From Amylostereum areolatum (Eukaryota > Basidiomycota > Agaricomycetes > Russulales > Stereaceae), in assembly GCA_012932865.1 (NCBI GenBank), contig SAXG01000062.1, positions 216,496 through 280,495 on the forward strand: a stretch of 64,000 nucleotides of DNA, written 5' to 3'. Positions 1-9,686 of this stretch are shown piece by piece. Position 1 is the stretch's first letter. The number at the start of each line of letters is the position of its first letter. Both the position numbers and the translations under genes were made by a program. Under the pieces are notes generated by a model. That model saw only the letters and a list, made by a program, of their open reading frames with translations, was not told the origin of the DNA and ran no database searches.

Positions 1-2119
1 TGTTGAATGCAAGAAGCTCACCACAAGAAAACTAGAAAACCCGTTCCCCATGCGTAATGTGGACAGCACCGAGAACATCATGGGCTGGGTACGTGACACA
101 ACGACCCAGTGGATCTGGATATACTCGCAAGATTCAAAGGCATACCATGAGGAAGAAGCTGAGTTCTTCATCACCGACATTGGTGATCATGACATGATCC
201 TTGGAACAGACTGGCTCGAAGAGCACAATCTCACTATAGACTGGCAACGGGACCATGTTGACATGCTCCGCTGCCCTCCCTCATGCACTCTGTCCAAACC
301 TCCTGTGACGAACCTCGCAACCAAGCCACGAAAACCATCATCAGTCCAATCACAGCATAAGGTCAAAGCAGATAAATCCCCAAGGACACCTCTCGTTCTG
401 GATGATCCCTTCCCAGAGCCGACATATGTGTCCTGGACCCCAGTCCCCACTTATGTCATTCCTACACGCAGAGTCAAAGGTGTTCGCGTTCGCACGGTCC
501 ATTGCTCCTCTCTACCTGCACGACTCTTCACTGAAGATAACAACGAGCGGCCCATGGTATTCCGAGACTGGGAGATCAATGGACTACGCCGCGCTGGAAT
601 CCTCCCCAAAACTGATGGTTCTAATCCAGATGCAGTACCCATCCGCGTGGGCTTTACAAAAGTGCAAGAGCTTGCAGAGCATTCAAAAGGGAATGCATGC
701 CCACAAACCTTCGAAGACTTAGTTCCCCCTCCGTACCGCAACTTCGTGCCTGTATTTGACAAGAAGACCTCCGAGCGACTTCCTGACCGACGACCATGGG
801 ACCATGCTATCAACATGAAAGACGGCTTTGAACCCAAACCATGCAAAATCTACCCCCTCTCACCTTCCGAGCAGATTGAACTCGACACCTTCCTCAATGA
901 TCACCTGAAGAAGGGCTATATCCGCCCATCGAAGTCACCTCAGGCAAGTCCGTTCTTCTTTGTGAAGAAAAAGGATGGAAAGCTGCGTCCCGTACAGGAC
1001 TATCGAGAATTAAACAAGGGCACTGTCAAGAATGAATACCCCTTGCCACTGATCTCTGAAATTGTCGACCGTCTCAAAGGTGCAAAAATCTTCTCAAAGA
1101 TAGATGTTAGTCCGTTCTTCTTTGTGAAGAAAAAGGATGGAAAGCTGCGTCCCGTACAGGACTATCGAGAATTAAACAAGGGCACTGTCAAGAATGAATA
1201 CCCCTTGCCACTGATCTCTGAAATCGTTGACCGCCTCAAAGGTGCAGAAATCTTCTCTAAGATGGATGTTCGCTGGGGCTACAACAATGTCCGCATCAAG
1301 GAAGGCGACGAGTGGAAGGCTGCGTTCAAGACGAATCGCGGTCTCTTCGAACCTACGGTGATGTTCTTTGGGCTTATGAACTCCCCTGCAACATTTCAGG
1401 CAATGATGAATGAACTGTTCAAGGATCTCATCGACTCGGGCAAGGTCATCATCTACATGGACGACATCTTGGTGTTCACTCGCACCATGGACGAACACCG
1501 TGCCATAGTGCGGCAGGTTCTGCAACATTTGCAAGACAACGACCTCTTCCTCAAACCGGAGAAATGTGTCTTTGAGCAAGACTCCGTTGAATACCTTGGA
1601 CTCATCATCTCGCACAACAAGATCGCTATGGACCCCGTCAAGGTAGCAGGTATTCAGGACTGGCCGATACCACGAACGGTCAAAGATGTGCAATCCTTCC
1701 TCGGCTTTGGCAACTTCTACCGATGTTTCATCAAGGACTTCTCCAAGGTTGCACGACCCCTATTTGACCTGACAAAGAAGGACTACACATGGGACTGGTC
1801 AACGGACTGCCAAACTGTGTTTGACGCACTGAAAGCTGTGTTTACTTCCTCCCCCGTCTTGGTCATGCCTGACCCAAAGAAGCCTTACCTCGTTGAAGTC
1901 GATGCCTCGGACTTTGCTACTGGAGGTATACTCTCGCAGAGAGGTGACGACGGCCACTGGGATCCAGTGGCGTATCTGTCCAAGGCCCTATCGGAACCGG
2001 AACACAACTACAACATCTACGACAAGGAGCTACTTGCGATCATCCGTGCGCTCGAAGCCTGGTGCCACTATCTCGAAGGCACCCCTGACACCATCGAAAT
2101 CTGGACGGATCACAAGAAC
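1..2119 (+). pseudogene. pol: A1 pol, 5' half: protease end, RT, RNase H
   Basis: This encodes the C-terminal part of a retropepsin (ILGTDWL near 200-220), a linker, then reverse transcriptase and RNase H. RT motifs visible are FGLMNSPATFQ (about 1368-1400) and the catalytic YMDD box (about 1454-1465). RNase H shows VEVDASDFATGG and KELLAIIRALEAW, and breaks at IWTDHKN where the family B LTR enters. The catalytic DSG of the protease is outside the window. The frame stays open to 2173 only by reading into the LTR. A 54-codon tandem duplication lies in the RT fingers (947-1270). The copy at 32882-35182 is the same gene without that duplication, so the insertion is private to A1. Confidence 0.9.
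947..1270 (+). repeat. In-frame tandem duplication (2 x 162 bp) inside the RT
   Basis: The block beginning SPFFFVKKKDGKL and ending FSKIDV occurs at 947-1108 and again at 1109-1270, an exact 162-bp period (54 codons). It keeps the frame but repeats part of the RT fingers, including the VQDYR stretch, before the catalytic palm. The two units differ at only a few bases, so the event is fairly recent. All other pol copies here carry one unit. Confidence 0.95.
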
Positions 2120-2538
2120 TGTCATGAACAGCCTATAATTTTCTTTTTACTTTACATTGGTTACACACTTTAGGACTTATCGACTTATCACTGGTCCGGC
2201 TCCACTTCGGCCCGGACCCGGTTCATCTATATCCCGCCCGGACCCACGTGACTCATCTCGGGCCGGGTCTGACTCCTTTCCCTTGACTCATGCTGTACGA
2301 TACTGACTCATGCTGTGCTCTTTTACATACGACTGCTTACTTATACTAGGTCTGCTTACTGATTGCCGTGTATCGGTTGCTTAGCTAAGTCTCTCTCCTC
2401 TTGTGTATATAAGGCTCGCTCTCGCTGTACATATCCCTTATCTCGAGCTAGTCAATTCTACCGACTTTGCTTGCTTTCCCTCGTCTGTCGCCGTGTCTGA
2501 TCGGCTCCCCTCTGTTGTCCTCTTCCTCTGTCAGCTTT

Positions 2539-2961
2539 TGTCAGAAACGCAGTTTATGAGACCGATGGAACCGCCTAAGTCGCAACGATGGGAGGAGCAA
2601 GAGAGAACAGATGGATTTGAGAGTGTCAGGCCTAGGGTAGTGCAACGTGCGCTACAGTACCGTATGACGAGATGGACAGTCTGAGGAAAAGGGAAAAGGG
2701 ATACTGTCCTTATATACAAGTGGGAACAATGGTGCGATGCGATGCGATAGTGGTGCGAGCGGGGGGAACAATAAGAAAGGAGTCATGGGGAGGAGGGCGG
2801 GAGTCCGGAGCAATGATGTCATAGATAAGGATGCGGAACACCGTTCGGAAGTCCGGGCAGTGACGTCGTTGGAGCATGTGATGCGAAGGAAAGTCATGTG
2901 CCGTGACGCGTCGCGTGTACAAGGTCTGCAAACGAAGAAAGAAATGGAGCGATCCGTGACA
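2539..2961 (-). repeat. 3' LTR of A2
   Basis: 423 bp, TGTCACGG...TTTCTGACA in element orientation. It is preceded by the polypurine tract and followed by GCTTT. It differs from the 5' LTR by one substitution near 2730. Confidence 0.95.
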
Positions 2962-5900
2962 TTACCCCCCCTTTAAGACGCGCTTTCGCCTGGAGCGCGA
3001 TGTCATCTGCAAGGGTGGATGCGAGAAAATCGTCAAAGGAGATGCCGAGGGAACGCACGGGGCGGGGCGCGTTTGGATGGCGCTTGTGGAAAGCGTCAAT
3101 CATGTCGGTAACCTTTGAGAGCGACGAACGCGGGAGCCAGGTGTTTTCGGAGTCGGGATAGCCGGCCCACTTGACGAGGTACTGAATACCTTTCTTGTTA
3201 CGAGTTGGTTTAGAGTCGACAATGTCTTCAACGTCGTATTCTTCTTCATCGTCAATGAGGTCTGGTGGCGGCTGTTCATAATTTGGCCCGTGAGCGGCTG
3301 TCTCCTTGTACGCGGTGAGCAGCGAGGCATGGAAGACTGGATGGATTCGCCACGTCTTCGGCAGCTTCAAGCGGTAGTTGACTGGGCTGATGACGTCAAT
3401 GATTTCGAAGGGTCCAAATCGTTTGGCAGCGAGCTTAGCTTTCGGTCTCGTCGTCTTCAGGTTTTTGCCTTCGAGCCATACTTTGTCTCCGACGGCAAAC
3501 TGCGTTGATTCGCTGACCGTGTCGCCATTGTAGTGCTTCATCAAGTCTGATGCGAGGGCAAGGCTGGCCTTGATCTCCTGTCGGACTTCTTCAAGTTGAC
3601 GGAGGCGTTCTTCAACTGCAGGGACCTTTGAGGACGGGTTTACGGAGGGGTACATTTTCGGGAGGAAGCCGTAGAGGACTTCAAAGGGAGCCTTTCCGGT
3701 AGCTGCATGGGTGCGAGAGTTGTGAGAAAACTCGAAGAAGGGCAACCACTTCACCCAGTCGTCTTGACGGTAGTTGCAGAATACTCGCAGAAACTGCTCG
3801 AGGTTCTGGTTCTCGCGTTCGGTTTGGCCGTCTGTCTGTGGGTGATAAGCTGTGCTGAGGGCGGACTTGATCCCGAGCTTCTCGTTGAGTGTACGCATCA
3901 CCTGTCCAGCAAATTGGGGTCCACGATCCGAGATGATCTTGTCTGCTAAGCCGTAGTGTCGGTATACCTTGTCGAAGAGAATGTCGGCCGTGCCATCACT
4001 GGTGATCTTCGTTGTACATGGGGTGGTAACCACCATCTTGGTGAGGCGATCGACCACGACATTGACGGCGTTATAGCCTTCGCAGTCAGGGAGTTCGACG
4101 ATGAAGTCGGTGGAGATGACGCCAAACGGTCGATCGGGTACTTCGTTTGGGATCATGTCGACGTGGGGTCGGCTGCTCTGTGTCTTCGTCGACTGGCAGG
4201 TTGCGCATCCTGCTACAAAGTCGCGGACAAAGACAGACATGCCAGGCCACCAATATTCACGACTCACAAGCTCGTAAGTCTTGAAGCGACCGGGGTGTCC
4301 AGCCAGGGGCGATTCATGGTACATTTTGACAATGTCGCGTCGCAACTCGTCGTCTGCAGGGACGTATACCTTTCCTCTAAACAGGACCAGGCCTTCTTCG
4401 TAGTTCCACTCTTGAAGGTTCTTGACGAGTGTGCGTGGTCCGTTTCGTAAGATGGCGTCCAGGGCTTGAACGACCTCGATGTCCTTGGTTTTGCAGTCGC
4501 GGATACGTCGTCGGAGTTCGACATCACCGAGGGAGGTTACTGCTCCTGGCCTTGTCGCGCGTACTTGGAAGTACTTGGGGTCAAGCAAGACGCGCTCCTT
4601 GTTATCGTTTTCAACACCATCCTTGTGATCGGGTCGTCGAGACATTGGATCTGGGCGGTGGGAAATTCCTGGTTTATGAACGAGCGAGAAGTCAAATCGA
4701 GTGAGGAATAGAGCCCAACGTGCCTGTCGACGGCTCAGCTTCTGTGCCGTCTTGAAGTGCTCCAGGTTCTTGTGATCTGTCCAGATTTCGACGGTGTCGG
4801 GGGCGCCTTCGAGGTAGTGGCGCCAGGCTTCAAGCGCACGGATGATCGCAAGCAGCTCCTTGTCGTAGATGTCGTAGTTCCGTTCCGGTTCCGATAGGGC
4901 CTTGGACAGATACGCCACTGGATGCCAGTGACCGTCGTCGTCTTTCTGCGAGAGTATACCTCCAGTAGCAAAGTCCGAGGCATCGACTTCAACGAGGTAA
5001 GGCTTCTTTGGGTCAGGCATGACCAAGACGGGGGAGGAAGTAAACGCAGCTTTCAGTGCGTCAAACGCAGTTTGGCAGTCCGCCGACCAGTCCCATGTGC
5101 AGTCCTTCTTTGTCAGGTCAAATAGGGGTCGTGCAACCTTGGAGAAGTCCTTGATGAAACATCGGTAGAAGTTGCCAAAGCCGAGGAAGGATTGCACATC
5201 TTTGACCGTTCGTGGTGTCGGCCAGTCCTGAATACCTGCTACCTTGACGGGGTCCATAGCGATCTTGTCGTGCGAGATGATGAGTCCGAGGTATTCAACA
5301 GAGTCTTGCTCAAAGACGCATTTCTCCGGTTTGAGGAAGAGGTCGTTGTCTTGCAAACGCTGCAGAACCTGCCGCACTATGGCACGGTGTTCGTCCATGG
5401 TGCGAGTGAACACCAAGATGTCGTCCATGTAGATGATGACCTTGCCCGAGTCGATGAGATCCTTGAACAGTTCATTCATCATTGCCTGAAATGTTGCAGG
5501 GGAGTTCATAAGCCCAAAAAACATCACCGTAGGTTCGAAGAGACCGCGATTCGTCTTGAACGCAGCCTTCCACTCGTCGCCTTCCTTGATGCGGACATTG
5601 TTGTAGCCCCAGCGAACATCCATCTTGGAGAAGATCTTTGCACCTTTGAGGCGGTCGACAATTTCAGAGATCAGTGGCAAGGGGTATTCATTCTTGACAG
5701 TGCCCTTGTTTAATTCTCGATAGTCCTGTACGGGACGCAGCTTTCCATCCTTTTTCTTCACAAAGAAGAACGGACTCGCCTGAGGTGACTTCGATGGGCG
5801 GATATAGCCCTTCTTCAGGTGGTCATCGAGGAAGGTGTCGAGTTCGATCTGCTCGGAAGGTGAGAGGGGGTAGATCTTGCACGGTTTGGGTTCAAAGCCG

Positions 5901-6460
5901 TCTTTCATGTCGATAGCATGGTCCCATGGTCGTCGGTCAGGAAGTCGCTCGGAGGTTTTCTTGTCGAATACAGGCGCAAAGTCGCGGTACGGCGGGGGGA
6001 CTAAGTCTTCAAAGGTTTGCGGGCGTGCGTTCTCTTTTGAATGCTCTGCAAGCTCCTGCGCTTTTGTAAAGCCCGCGCGGATGGGTATTGCATCTGGATT
6101 AGGACCATCGGTTTCAGGGAGGATTCCGGCGTGGCGTAGTCCATTGATCTCCCAGTCTCGGAATACCATGGGCCGCTTGTCGTCGTCTTCAGTGAAGAGT
6201 CGTGCGGGTAGAGGGGAGCGATGGACCGTGCGGACGCGAACACCTTTGACTCTGCGTGCAGGAATAACATAAGTGGGGACTGGGGTCCAGGACACATATG
6301 TCGGCTCTGGGAAGGGATCATCCACGACGAGAGGTGTCCTCGGGGTTTTACCTGCTTCAACCTTACGCTGTGATTGGACCGATGATGGTTTCCGTGGCTT
6401 GGTTGCGAGGTTCGTCACAGGAGGTTTGGACAGAGTGCACAAGGGAGGGCAGCGGAGCAT
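2894..6460 (-). CDS. pol: A2 pol: RT, RNase H, integrase, chromodomain
   Basis: An uninterrupted 1188-codon frame. In order it has a linker, RT (FGLMNSPATFQ, YMDD), RNase H (VDASDFATGG, KELLAIIRALEAW, TDHKN), integrase zinc finger (HESPLAGH, CATC), integrase catalytic core (STDFIVELPD, ISDRGPQF, DGQTEREN giving D, D and E), a GPF/Y-like module (KRFGPFEII) and a C-terminal chromodomain (YLVKWAGYPDSENTW). The chromodomain places it with chromoviruses, whose integrases target heterochromatin. The frame runs past the polypurine tract into the 3' LTR. It has no plausible start of its own: it is the downstream part of Gag-Pol, cut from protease by the TGA at 6473. Confidence 0.92.
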   Translation of the reverse strand: MLRCPPLCTLSKPPVTNLATKPRKPSSVQSQRKVEAGKTPRTPLVVDDPFPEPTYVSWTPVPTYVIPARRVKGVRVRTVHRSPLPARLFTEDDDKRPMVFRDWEINGLRHAGILPETDGPNPDAIPIRAGFTKAQELAEHSKENARPQTFEDLVPPPYRDFAPVFDKKTSERLPDRRPWDHAIDMKDGFEPKPCKIYPLSPSEQIELDTFLDDHLKKGYIRPSKSPQASPFFFVKKKDGKLRPVQDYRELNKGTVKNEYPLPLISEIVDRLKGAKIFSKMDVRWGYNNVRIKEGDEWKAAFKTNRGLFEPTVMFFGLMNSPATFQAMMNELFKDLIDSGKVIIYMDDILVFTRTMDEHRAIVRQVLQRLQDNDLFLKPEKCVFEQDSVEYLGLIISHDKIAMDPVKVAGIQDWPTPRTVKDVQSFLGFGNFYRCFIKDFSKVARPLFDLTKKDCTWDWSADCQTAFDALKAAFTSSPVLVMPDPKKPYLVEVDASDFATGGILSQKDDDGHWHPVAYLSKALSEPERNYDIYDKELLAIIRALEAWRHYLEGAPDTVEIWTDHKNLEHFKTAQKLSRRQARWALFLTRFDFSLVHKPGISHRPDPMSRRPDHKDGVENDNKERVLLDPKYFQVRATRPGAVTSLGDVELRRRIRDCKTKDIEVVQALDAILRNGPRTLVKNLQEWNYEEGLVLFRGKVYVPADDELRRDIVKMYHESPLAGHPGRFKTYELVSREYWWPGMSVFVRDFVAGCATCQSTKTQSSRPHVDMIPNEVPDRPFGVISTDFIVELPDCEGYNAVNVVVDRLTKMVVTTPCTTKITSDGTADILFDKVYRHYGLADKIISDRGPQFAGQVMRTLNEKLGIKSALSTAYHPQTDGQTERENQNLEQFLRVFCNYRQDDWVKWLPFFEFSHNSRTHAATGKAPFEVLYGFLPKMYPSVNPSSKVPAVEERLRQLEEVRQEIKASLALASDLMKHYNGDTVSESTQFAVGDKVWLEGKNLKTTRPKAKLAAKRFGPFEIIDVISPVNYRLKLPKTWRIHPVFHASLLTAYKETAAHGPNYEQPPPDLIDDEEEYDVEDIVDSKPTRNKKGIQYLVKWAGYPDSENTWLPRSSLSKVTDMIDAFHKRHPNAPRPVRSLGISFDDFLASTLADDIALQAKARLKGGVMSRIAPFLSSFADLVHATRHGT
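2965..2974 (-). other. Polypurine tract of A2
   Basis: AAAGGGGGGG in element orientation, three bases before the 3' LTR. It is the expected primer for plus-strand DNA synthesis. Matching G-runs precede the 3' LTRs at 11496, 13287, 26494 and 30203. Confidence 0.8.
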
Positions 6461-6472
6461 GTCAACACGGTC

Positions 6473-6985
6473 TCATTGCCAGTCTATGGTGGGATTGTGC
6501 TCGTCGAGCCAGTCTGTTCCAAGGATCATGTCATGATCGCCGATGTCGGTGATGAAGAACTCAGCTTCTTCCTCATGGTACGCCTTTGAATCTTGCGAGT
6601 ATATCTGGATCCGCTGGGTCGTTGTGTCGCGTACCCAGCCCATGACGTTCTCGGTGCCATCCACATTACGCACGGGGAACGGGTTTTCTAGTTTTCTTGT
6701 GGTGAGCTTCTTGCGTTCAACGAAGCTTCGGTTCAGGATAATTCCTTCTGCGCCGCTATCAAGCAGCGCGTCTGCGTCGATTTCTCTTTTGGTAACTCGT
6801 CCGATCAGCTTGACCTTGAGCGTGATCGATGGTGTTTGCCTGTTCTTGGTGACAGTAGACAGATACAAACACGGGGGATACGATTGCTCACAGGTATGCA
6901 TGGATGATAATACAGCGAAACGATTCGACGATGATACCAAAAGTCCTTTGCCTCCACCAGACGACGCGACTGGGGGGTGTTTCAA
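6473..6985 (-). CDS. pol: A2 protease segment of pol
   Basis: A 170-codon frame starting at the Gag stop in the -1 frame. It contains the retropepsin active site ALLDSGAEG and the conserved ILGTDWL near its end. The first in-frame triplet overlapping the Gag stop is TTG, and no AUG fits, so expression should depend on -1 slippage at 6982-6990. The frame ends at a TGA (6473-6475) where the A6 copy has CGA (DWQRD), a C-to-T change. This separates protease from RT. The identical stop occurs in A4 at 22979-22981. Confidence 0.88.
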   Translation of the reverse strand: MKHPPVASSGGGKGLLVSSSNRFAVLSSMHTCEQSYPPCLYLSTVTKNRQTPSITLKVKLIGRVTKREIDADALLDSGAEGIILNRSFVERKKLTTRKLENPFPVRNVDGTENVMGWVRDTTTQRIQIYSQDSKAYHEEEAEFFITDIGDHDMILGTDWLDEHNPTIDWQ

Positions 6986-6990
6986 AAATC
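6982..6990 (-). promoter_or_regulatory. Candidate -1 ribosomal frameshift site, gag/pol of A2
   Basis: The Gag frame ends GAT TTT TGA. A -1 slip of the TTT codon within the five-T run re-pairs perfectly and gives TTG AAA CAC, the start of the protease frame. The same 9-mer occurs in A4 (22464-22472) and A5 (27969-27977), and GAT TTT TAA occurs in family C (37746-37754). Confidence 0.65.
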
Positions 6991-8007
6991 CTGCGATTCC
7001 AGGATGTCCTTCAACAGCGCTACTGCCTGTTCCTTGCCTTCCGCGTCCAGATCCTTCAGCTGGCGAGTGATCGCCGCGATGGTTTTGGATGGGTCTGAAG
7101 CTGCTTTCGCAGTGGACGGAGCCGTGTTCGTCGGCAGGGGAGGGGCCTTGGACCCAGTCTCTACTGCGCCCACCCGTCGCGCGCTCGAGTCACGGTTGGG
7201 GCAGTCGCGAGAGACGTGACCGGCTTGTCGACACATGAAGCACTTGCCTTCGCGCATCATCTTTGCGCGCTCGTCGTCCGTCAGCTTTGCAGGGCGGGTC
7301 GAGGTGTTGGTGAAGGCGCCGACTCGGCGCGACGAGGAGTCGTTGGTCGAACCGTTCGAGGTGAGCGCGACAGCCCCCTTGGACTGACTGCTCTTCCTCT
7401 CCGGGTTCTCTTCGAGCCACTGGTGGTTGATGCGGCGGGCGCGCTCCTTCCACTCCGCGAGCTTGGTGGGGAACGGGTACGACCGGGCCACCTGCTTGCC
7501 GAGGTCACGCTGAAGTCCCTTCTTGAAAAAGTGGATTAGCGCCTCGTCGTCGTACGCTGACATGGTTGCCAGCATCTCAAACTCGGTGATAAAGTCAGTG
7601 ACGTCCCGGGTGGTCATTGCGAGCTCGTTGATCTTACGCTGAGCTTCTATCTTCGGATCGACGGGCACGAAGTCTTTTCCAAACCTCTCGAAGAGCTCTT
7701 TGTAGGAGCTATAGTGGAGTGTTGGGGGCGTGGGGTCGAGGGTGTCGGCGTCTTCCTTCTCGTCTTCGTCGGCGAAGAGTTCCATGCGGCGATGTGTGGC
7801 CCAGGCTTTCGCCGTGTCGTCCTCCATCAGGCTGAGGAGGAGCATCATCTTGGCATCGTCTGTGGCATAAACATCTTTGTTAACGCGCAGGAACATGCGG
7901 AGCTCGAGGGAGAACCGGAGGGTGTCGCGTCTATCGCCTTTGAATGGCTTTGGCTTGGGGCCGATCTCCCGCTTGGAGACGGCAGGTTTGGATTCGGCAT
8001 CGGACAT
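6982..8007 (-). CDS. gag: A2 Gag, AUG-initiated form
   Basis: 341 codons from the first AUG of the transcript. A retrotransposon Gag (capsid-like) region covers about residues 20-190 (RRDTLRFSLELRM, HFFKKGLQRDLG), followed by a Ser/Thr-rich linker and one zinc knuckle CFMCRQAGHVSRDC (C-X2-C-X4-H-X4-C) near residue 260. Gag forms the particle and binds element RNA. The frame is open upstream of this ATG for another 197 codons without any AUG, so this start may not be the only one. Confidence 0.9.
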   Translation of the reverse strand: MSDAESKPAVSKREIGPKPKPFKGDRRDTLRFSLELRMFLRVNKDVYATDDAKMMLLLSLMEDDTAKAWATHRRMELFADEDEKEDADTLDPTPPTLHYSSYKELFERFGKDFVPVDPKIEAQRKINELAMTTRDVTDFITEFEMLATMSAYDDEALIHFFKKGLQRDLGKQVARSYPFPTKLAEWKERARRINHQWLEENPERKSSQSKGAVALTSNGSTNDSSSRRVGAFTNTSTRPAKLTDDERAKMMREGKCFMCRQAGHVSRDCPNRDSSARRVGAVETGSKAPPLPTNTAPSTAKAASDPSKTIAAITRQLKDLDAEGKEQAVALLKDILESQDF

Positions 8008-8598
8008 CTTGTCGAAGGGGAGGGGGACGGTGAGGGATTGGGCGAGTTCTTGATCAAGGCGGCGTAGGGTTTCTCGTCGGCGTTCTTCTGCTTCTTCAAC
8101 TTCGTCCTCAACTTGTTTTGCGACAAGGAAGTCGGCGGGGGTGAGGAATTGCTGGTTATGATGCCACGACCAGTGATCTTGGACGGGACTGAACGAAGTG
8201 GGCTGCCACTCAACTACTGATCGTCCTGGGGTTCCGTTCTTGTTCCGTCTATAGGCGTACCACTTCCCAGTTGTGTCGTTGTGGTTGATCCCTTCTGGGA
8301 CTTCGATTACAGTACGTCGACGGGGTGGGGGCGAGTTGGTCGGAGGGGGGTTCAGGAAGCGCTGTAGAACGTCCGCCGCGGTGGCAAAATCCGATTCTTC
8401 GACGTAGGGTTGTTCGTCGCGGTCGTCGAAGTACCAGTCTCGACGTTGCCGGTTTGGTTCGTCGTGCAGCCAACGTACGGATTCCTTAGTCTGCTGCGAG
8501 GTGAGGATATAGTATTCTTCGGGACAGTAGTCTCGAAAAACACCTGGGGGGAGGTTTGGAGTGGGGGGACGAGGGGCTGTGGAGGACGTGATGATGGT
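8008..8598 (-). CDS. AUG-less N-terminal extension of A2 Gag
   Basis: 197 codons open in the Gag frame between the ORF1 TAG (8599-8601) and the Gag ATG, with no AUG. Encoded motifs include PPGVFRDYCPEEYYILTS, GKWYAYRRNKNGTPGR, VVEWQP and a Glu/Arg-rich coiled-coil-like stretch just before Gag. The diverged A6 copy keeps many of these at protein level (DYCP, LTS, WYF, AYRRN, GRIVVEWQP, EAEE), which suggests real coding. How it would be translated (non-AUG start, readthrough of the TAG, or splicing) cannot be decided from sequence. Confidence 0.6.
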
Positions 8599-9359
8599 CT
8601 AGAAGAAGTCCGCCGCGATGGGGCGACGGCCGAGGAGTTTCTTGGTGAGGTAGCCGGCTTTTACTGCCTGGCGGATCTTATGTTCGTGGTGGCGGCGACG
8701 AAGGGTCTTACCCTTGATGGTGGGACGGAGGACTGGTGGCGGGGTGGATTCGGGGGTCCGGCGGTTAAACTGGGAGACGGAGGTGAAACTGGTTTGGAGG
8801 ATCGGGTTGGGGGCGTCCTGGATGAGGTATGTGTGGTAGGTGGGGGCGTGGAGGGTGAATTCAAGGCGTTCGAGATCTATGTTGATGCACGTAGTGATCC
8901 GGACGTATAGGGCGAGGACGACAGTACCGTGATCCTTGTGCCACCTCCACTCGAAGATGCGGAAGTTGAGGCCGTGCGCGGTCCAGGGATCTTTCTTGCA
9001 GAGGTTCTGTACGGGGAAGAGGCAGTTGACGGTGACGGCGTCGGACCAAGGGTAGGGGAGTGGTGCGTCGTCGCGGGGGGTGATCGGCTTTCCGTTGAAC
9101 GGGAGGAAAACCGGTGCGTTCGGGAGGTCCGTGGTGGGAGTTTTTAACGTCGTAGAGACGGCAGAGGTAGATGGAGAGAGGGGTGCGAGGTAGGCGTAGG
9201 GGTAGACTGTCCAGGTGTCAGAAACGCAGTTTATGAGACCGATGGAACCGCCTAAGTCGCAACGATGGGAGGAGCAAGAGAGAACAGATGGATTTGAGAG
9301 TGTCAGGCCTAGGGTAGTGCAACGTGCGCTACAGTACCGTATGACGAGATGGACAGTCT
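8599..9359 (-). CDS. AUG-less ORF1 of A2
   Basis: An open frame from the predicted transcript 5' end through the primer site to a TAG, in the same frame as Gag. It has no AUG. The conserved part begins about 45 codons after the LTR (LPNAPVFLPFNGKPITP), continues through KKDPWTAHGLNFRIFEWRW and ends GRRPIAADFF then TAG. I do not recognise the domain. Copies at 17.1, 20.3, 29.6-30.0 and 46.5-47.1 kb retain it, including the terminal TAG. The A4-A6 comparison shows mostly synonymous differences, arguing for a translated protein. Confidence 0.6.
9204..9213 (-). promoter_or_regulatory. Self-complementary primer-binding site of A2
   Basis: TGGACAGTCT in element orientation, 2 nt inside the 5' LTR. 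It is the exact reverse complement of AGACTGTCCA at 9350-9359, which lies 34 nt downstream of the first base of the TATATAAG box (9386-9393), where the transcript should start. This matches Tf1/sushi-type self-priming, in which the RNA 5' end primes minus-strand DNA. Confidence 0.75.
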
Positions 9360-9638
9360 GAGGAAAAGGGAAAAGGGATACTGTCCTTATATACAAGTGG
9401 GAACGATGGTGCGATGCGATGCGATAGTGGTGCGAGCGGGGGGAACAATAAGAAAGGAGTCATGGGGAGGAGGGCGGGAGTCCGGAGCAATGATGTCATA
9501 GATAAGGATGCGGAACACCGTTCGGAAGTCCGGGCAGTGACGTCGTTGGAGCATGTGATGCGAAGGAAAGTCATGTGCCGTGACGCGTCGCGTGTACAAG
9601 GTCTGCAAACGAAGAAAGAAATGGAGCGATCCGTGACA
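9216..9638 (-). repeat. 5' LTR of A2
   Basis: 423 bp with TATATAAG at 9386-9393 on the minus strand. It is followed by the GCTTT TSD. It supplies the promoter for A2. Confidence 0.95.
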
Positions 9639-9686
9639 GCTTTGTCGTAACTTGGTGCTGTCGCACTAGTCGTTGCTGACAAGAAC

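Larger units (their letters stand above)
2539..9638 (-). mobile_element. Full-length Ty3/gypsy chromovirus A2 (7,100 bp)
   Basis: Two 423-bp LTRs (2539-2961 and 9216-9638) differ by one base by eye, and both sides carry the 5-bp TSD GCTTT (2534-2538, 9639-9643). In element orientation the order is 5' LTR, self-complementary primer site, AUG-less ORF1 and Gag extension, gag, a -1 slip site, protease, RT, RNase H, integrase with chromodomain, polypurine tract, 3' LTR. Near-identical LTRs indicate recent insertion. A TGA codon between protease and RT is the one clear coding defect; the inverted relative A4 shares it. Confidence 0.95.
2120..9681 (+). mobile_element. Solo LTR, family B, split by element A2
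   Basis: The LTR begins TGTCATGAACAG at 2120 and ends GTTGCTGACA at 9681. Removing A2 and one copy of its TSD leaves 419 + 38 = 457 bp, exactly the length of the intact family B LTR at 32425-32881. It is flanked by AGAAC on both sides and contains a TATATAA box near 2405. No internal coding region remains, so it is a solo LTR left by LTR-LTR recombination. It sits in the RNase H codons of the host element, which is why that frame ends there. Confidence 0.92.
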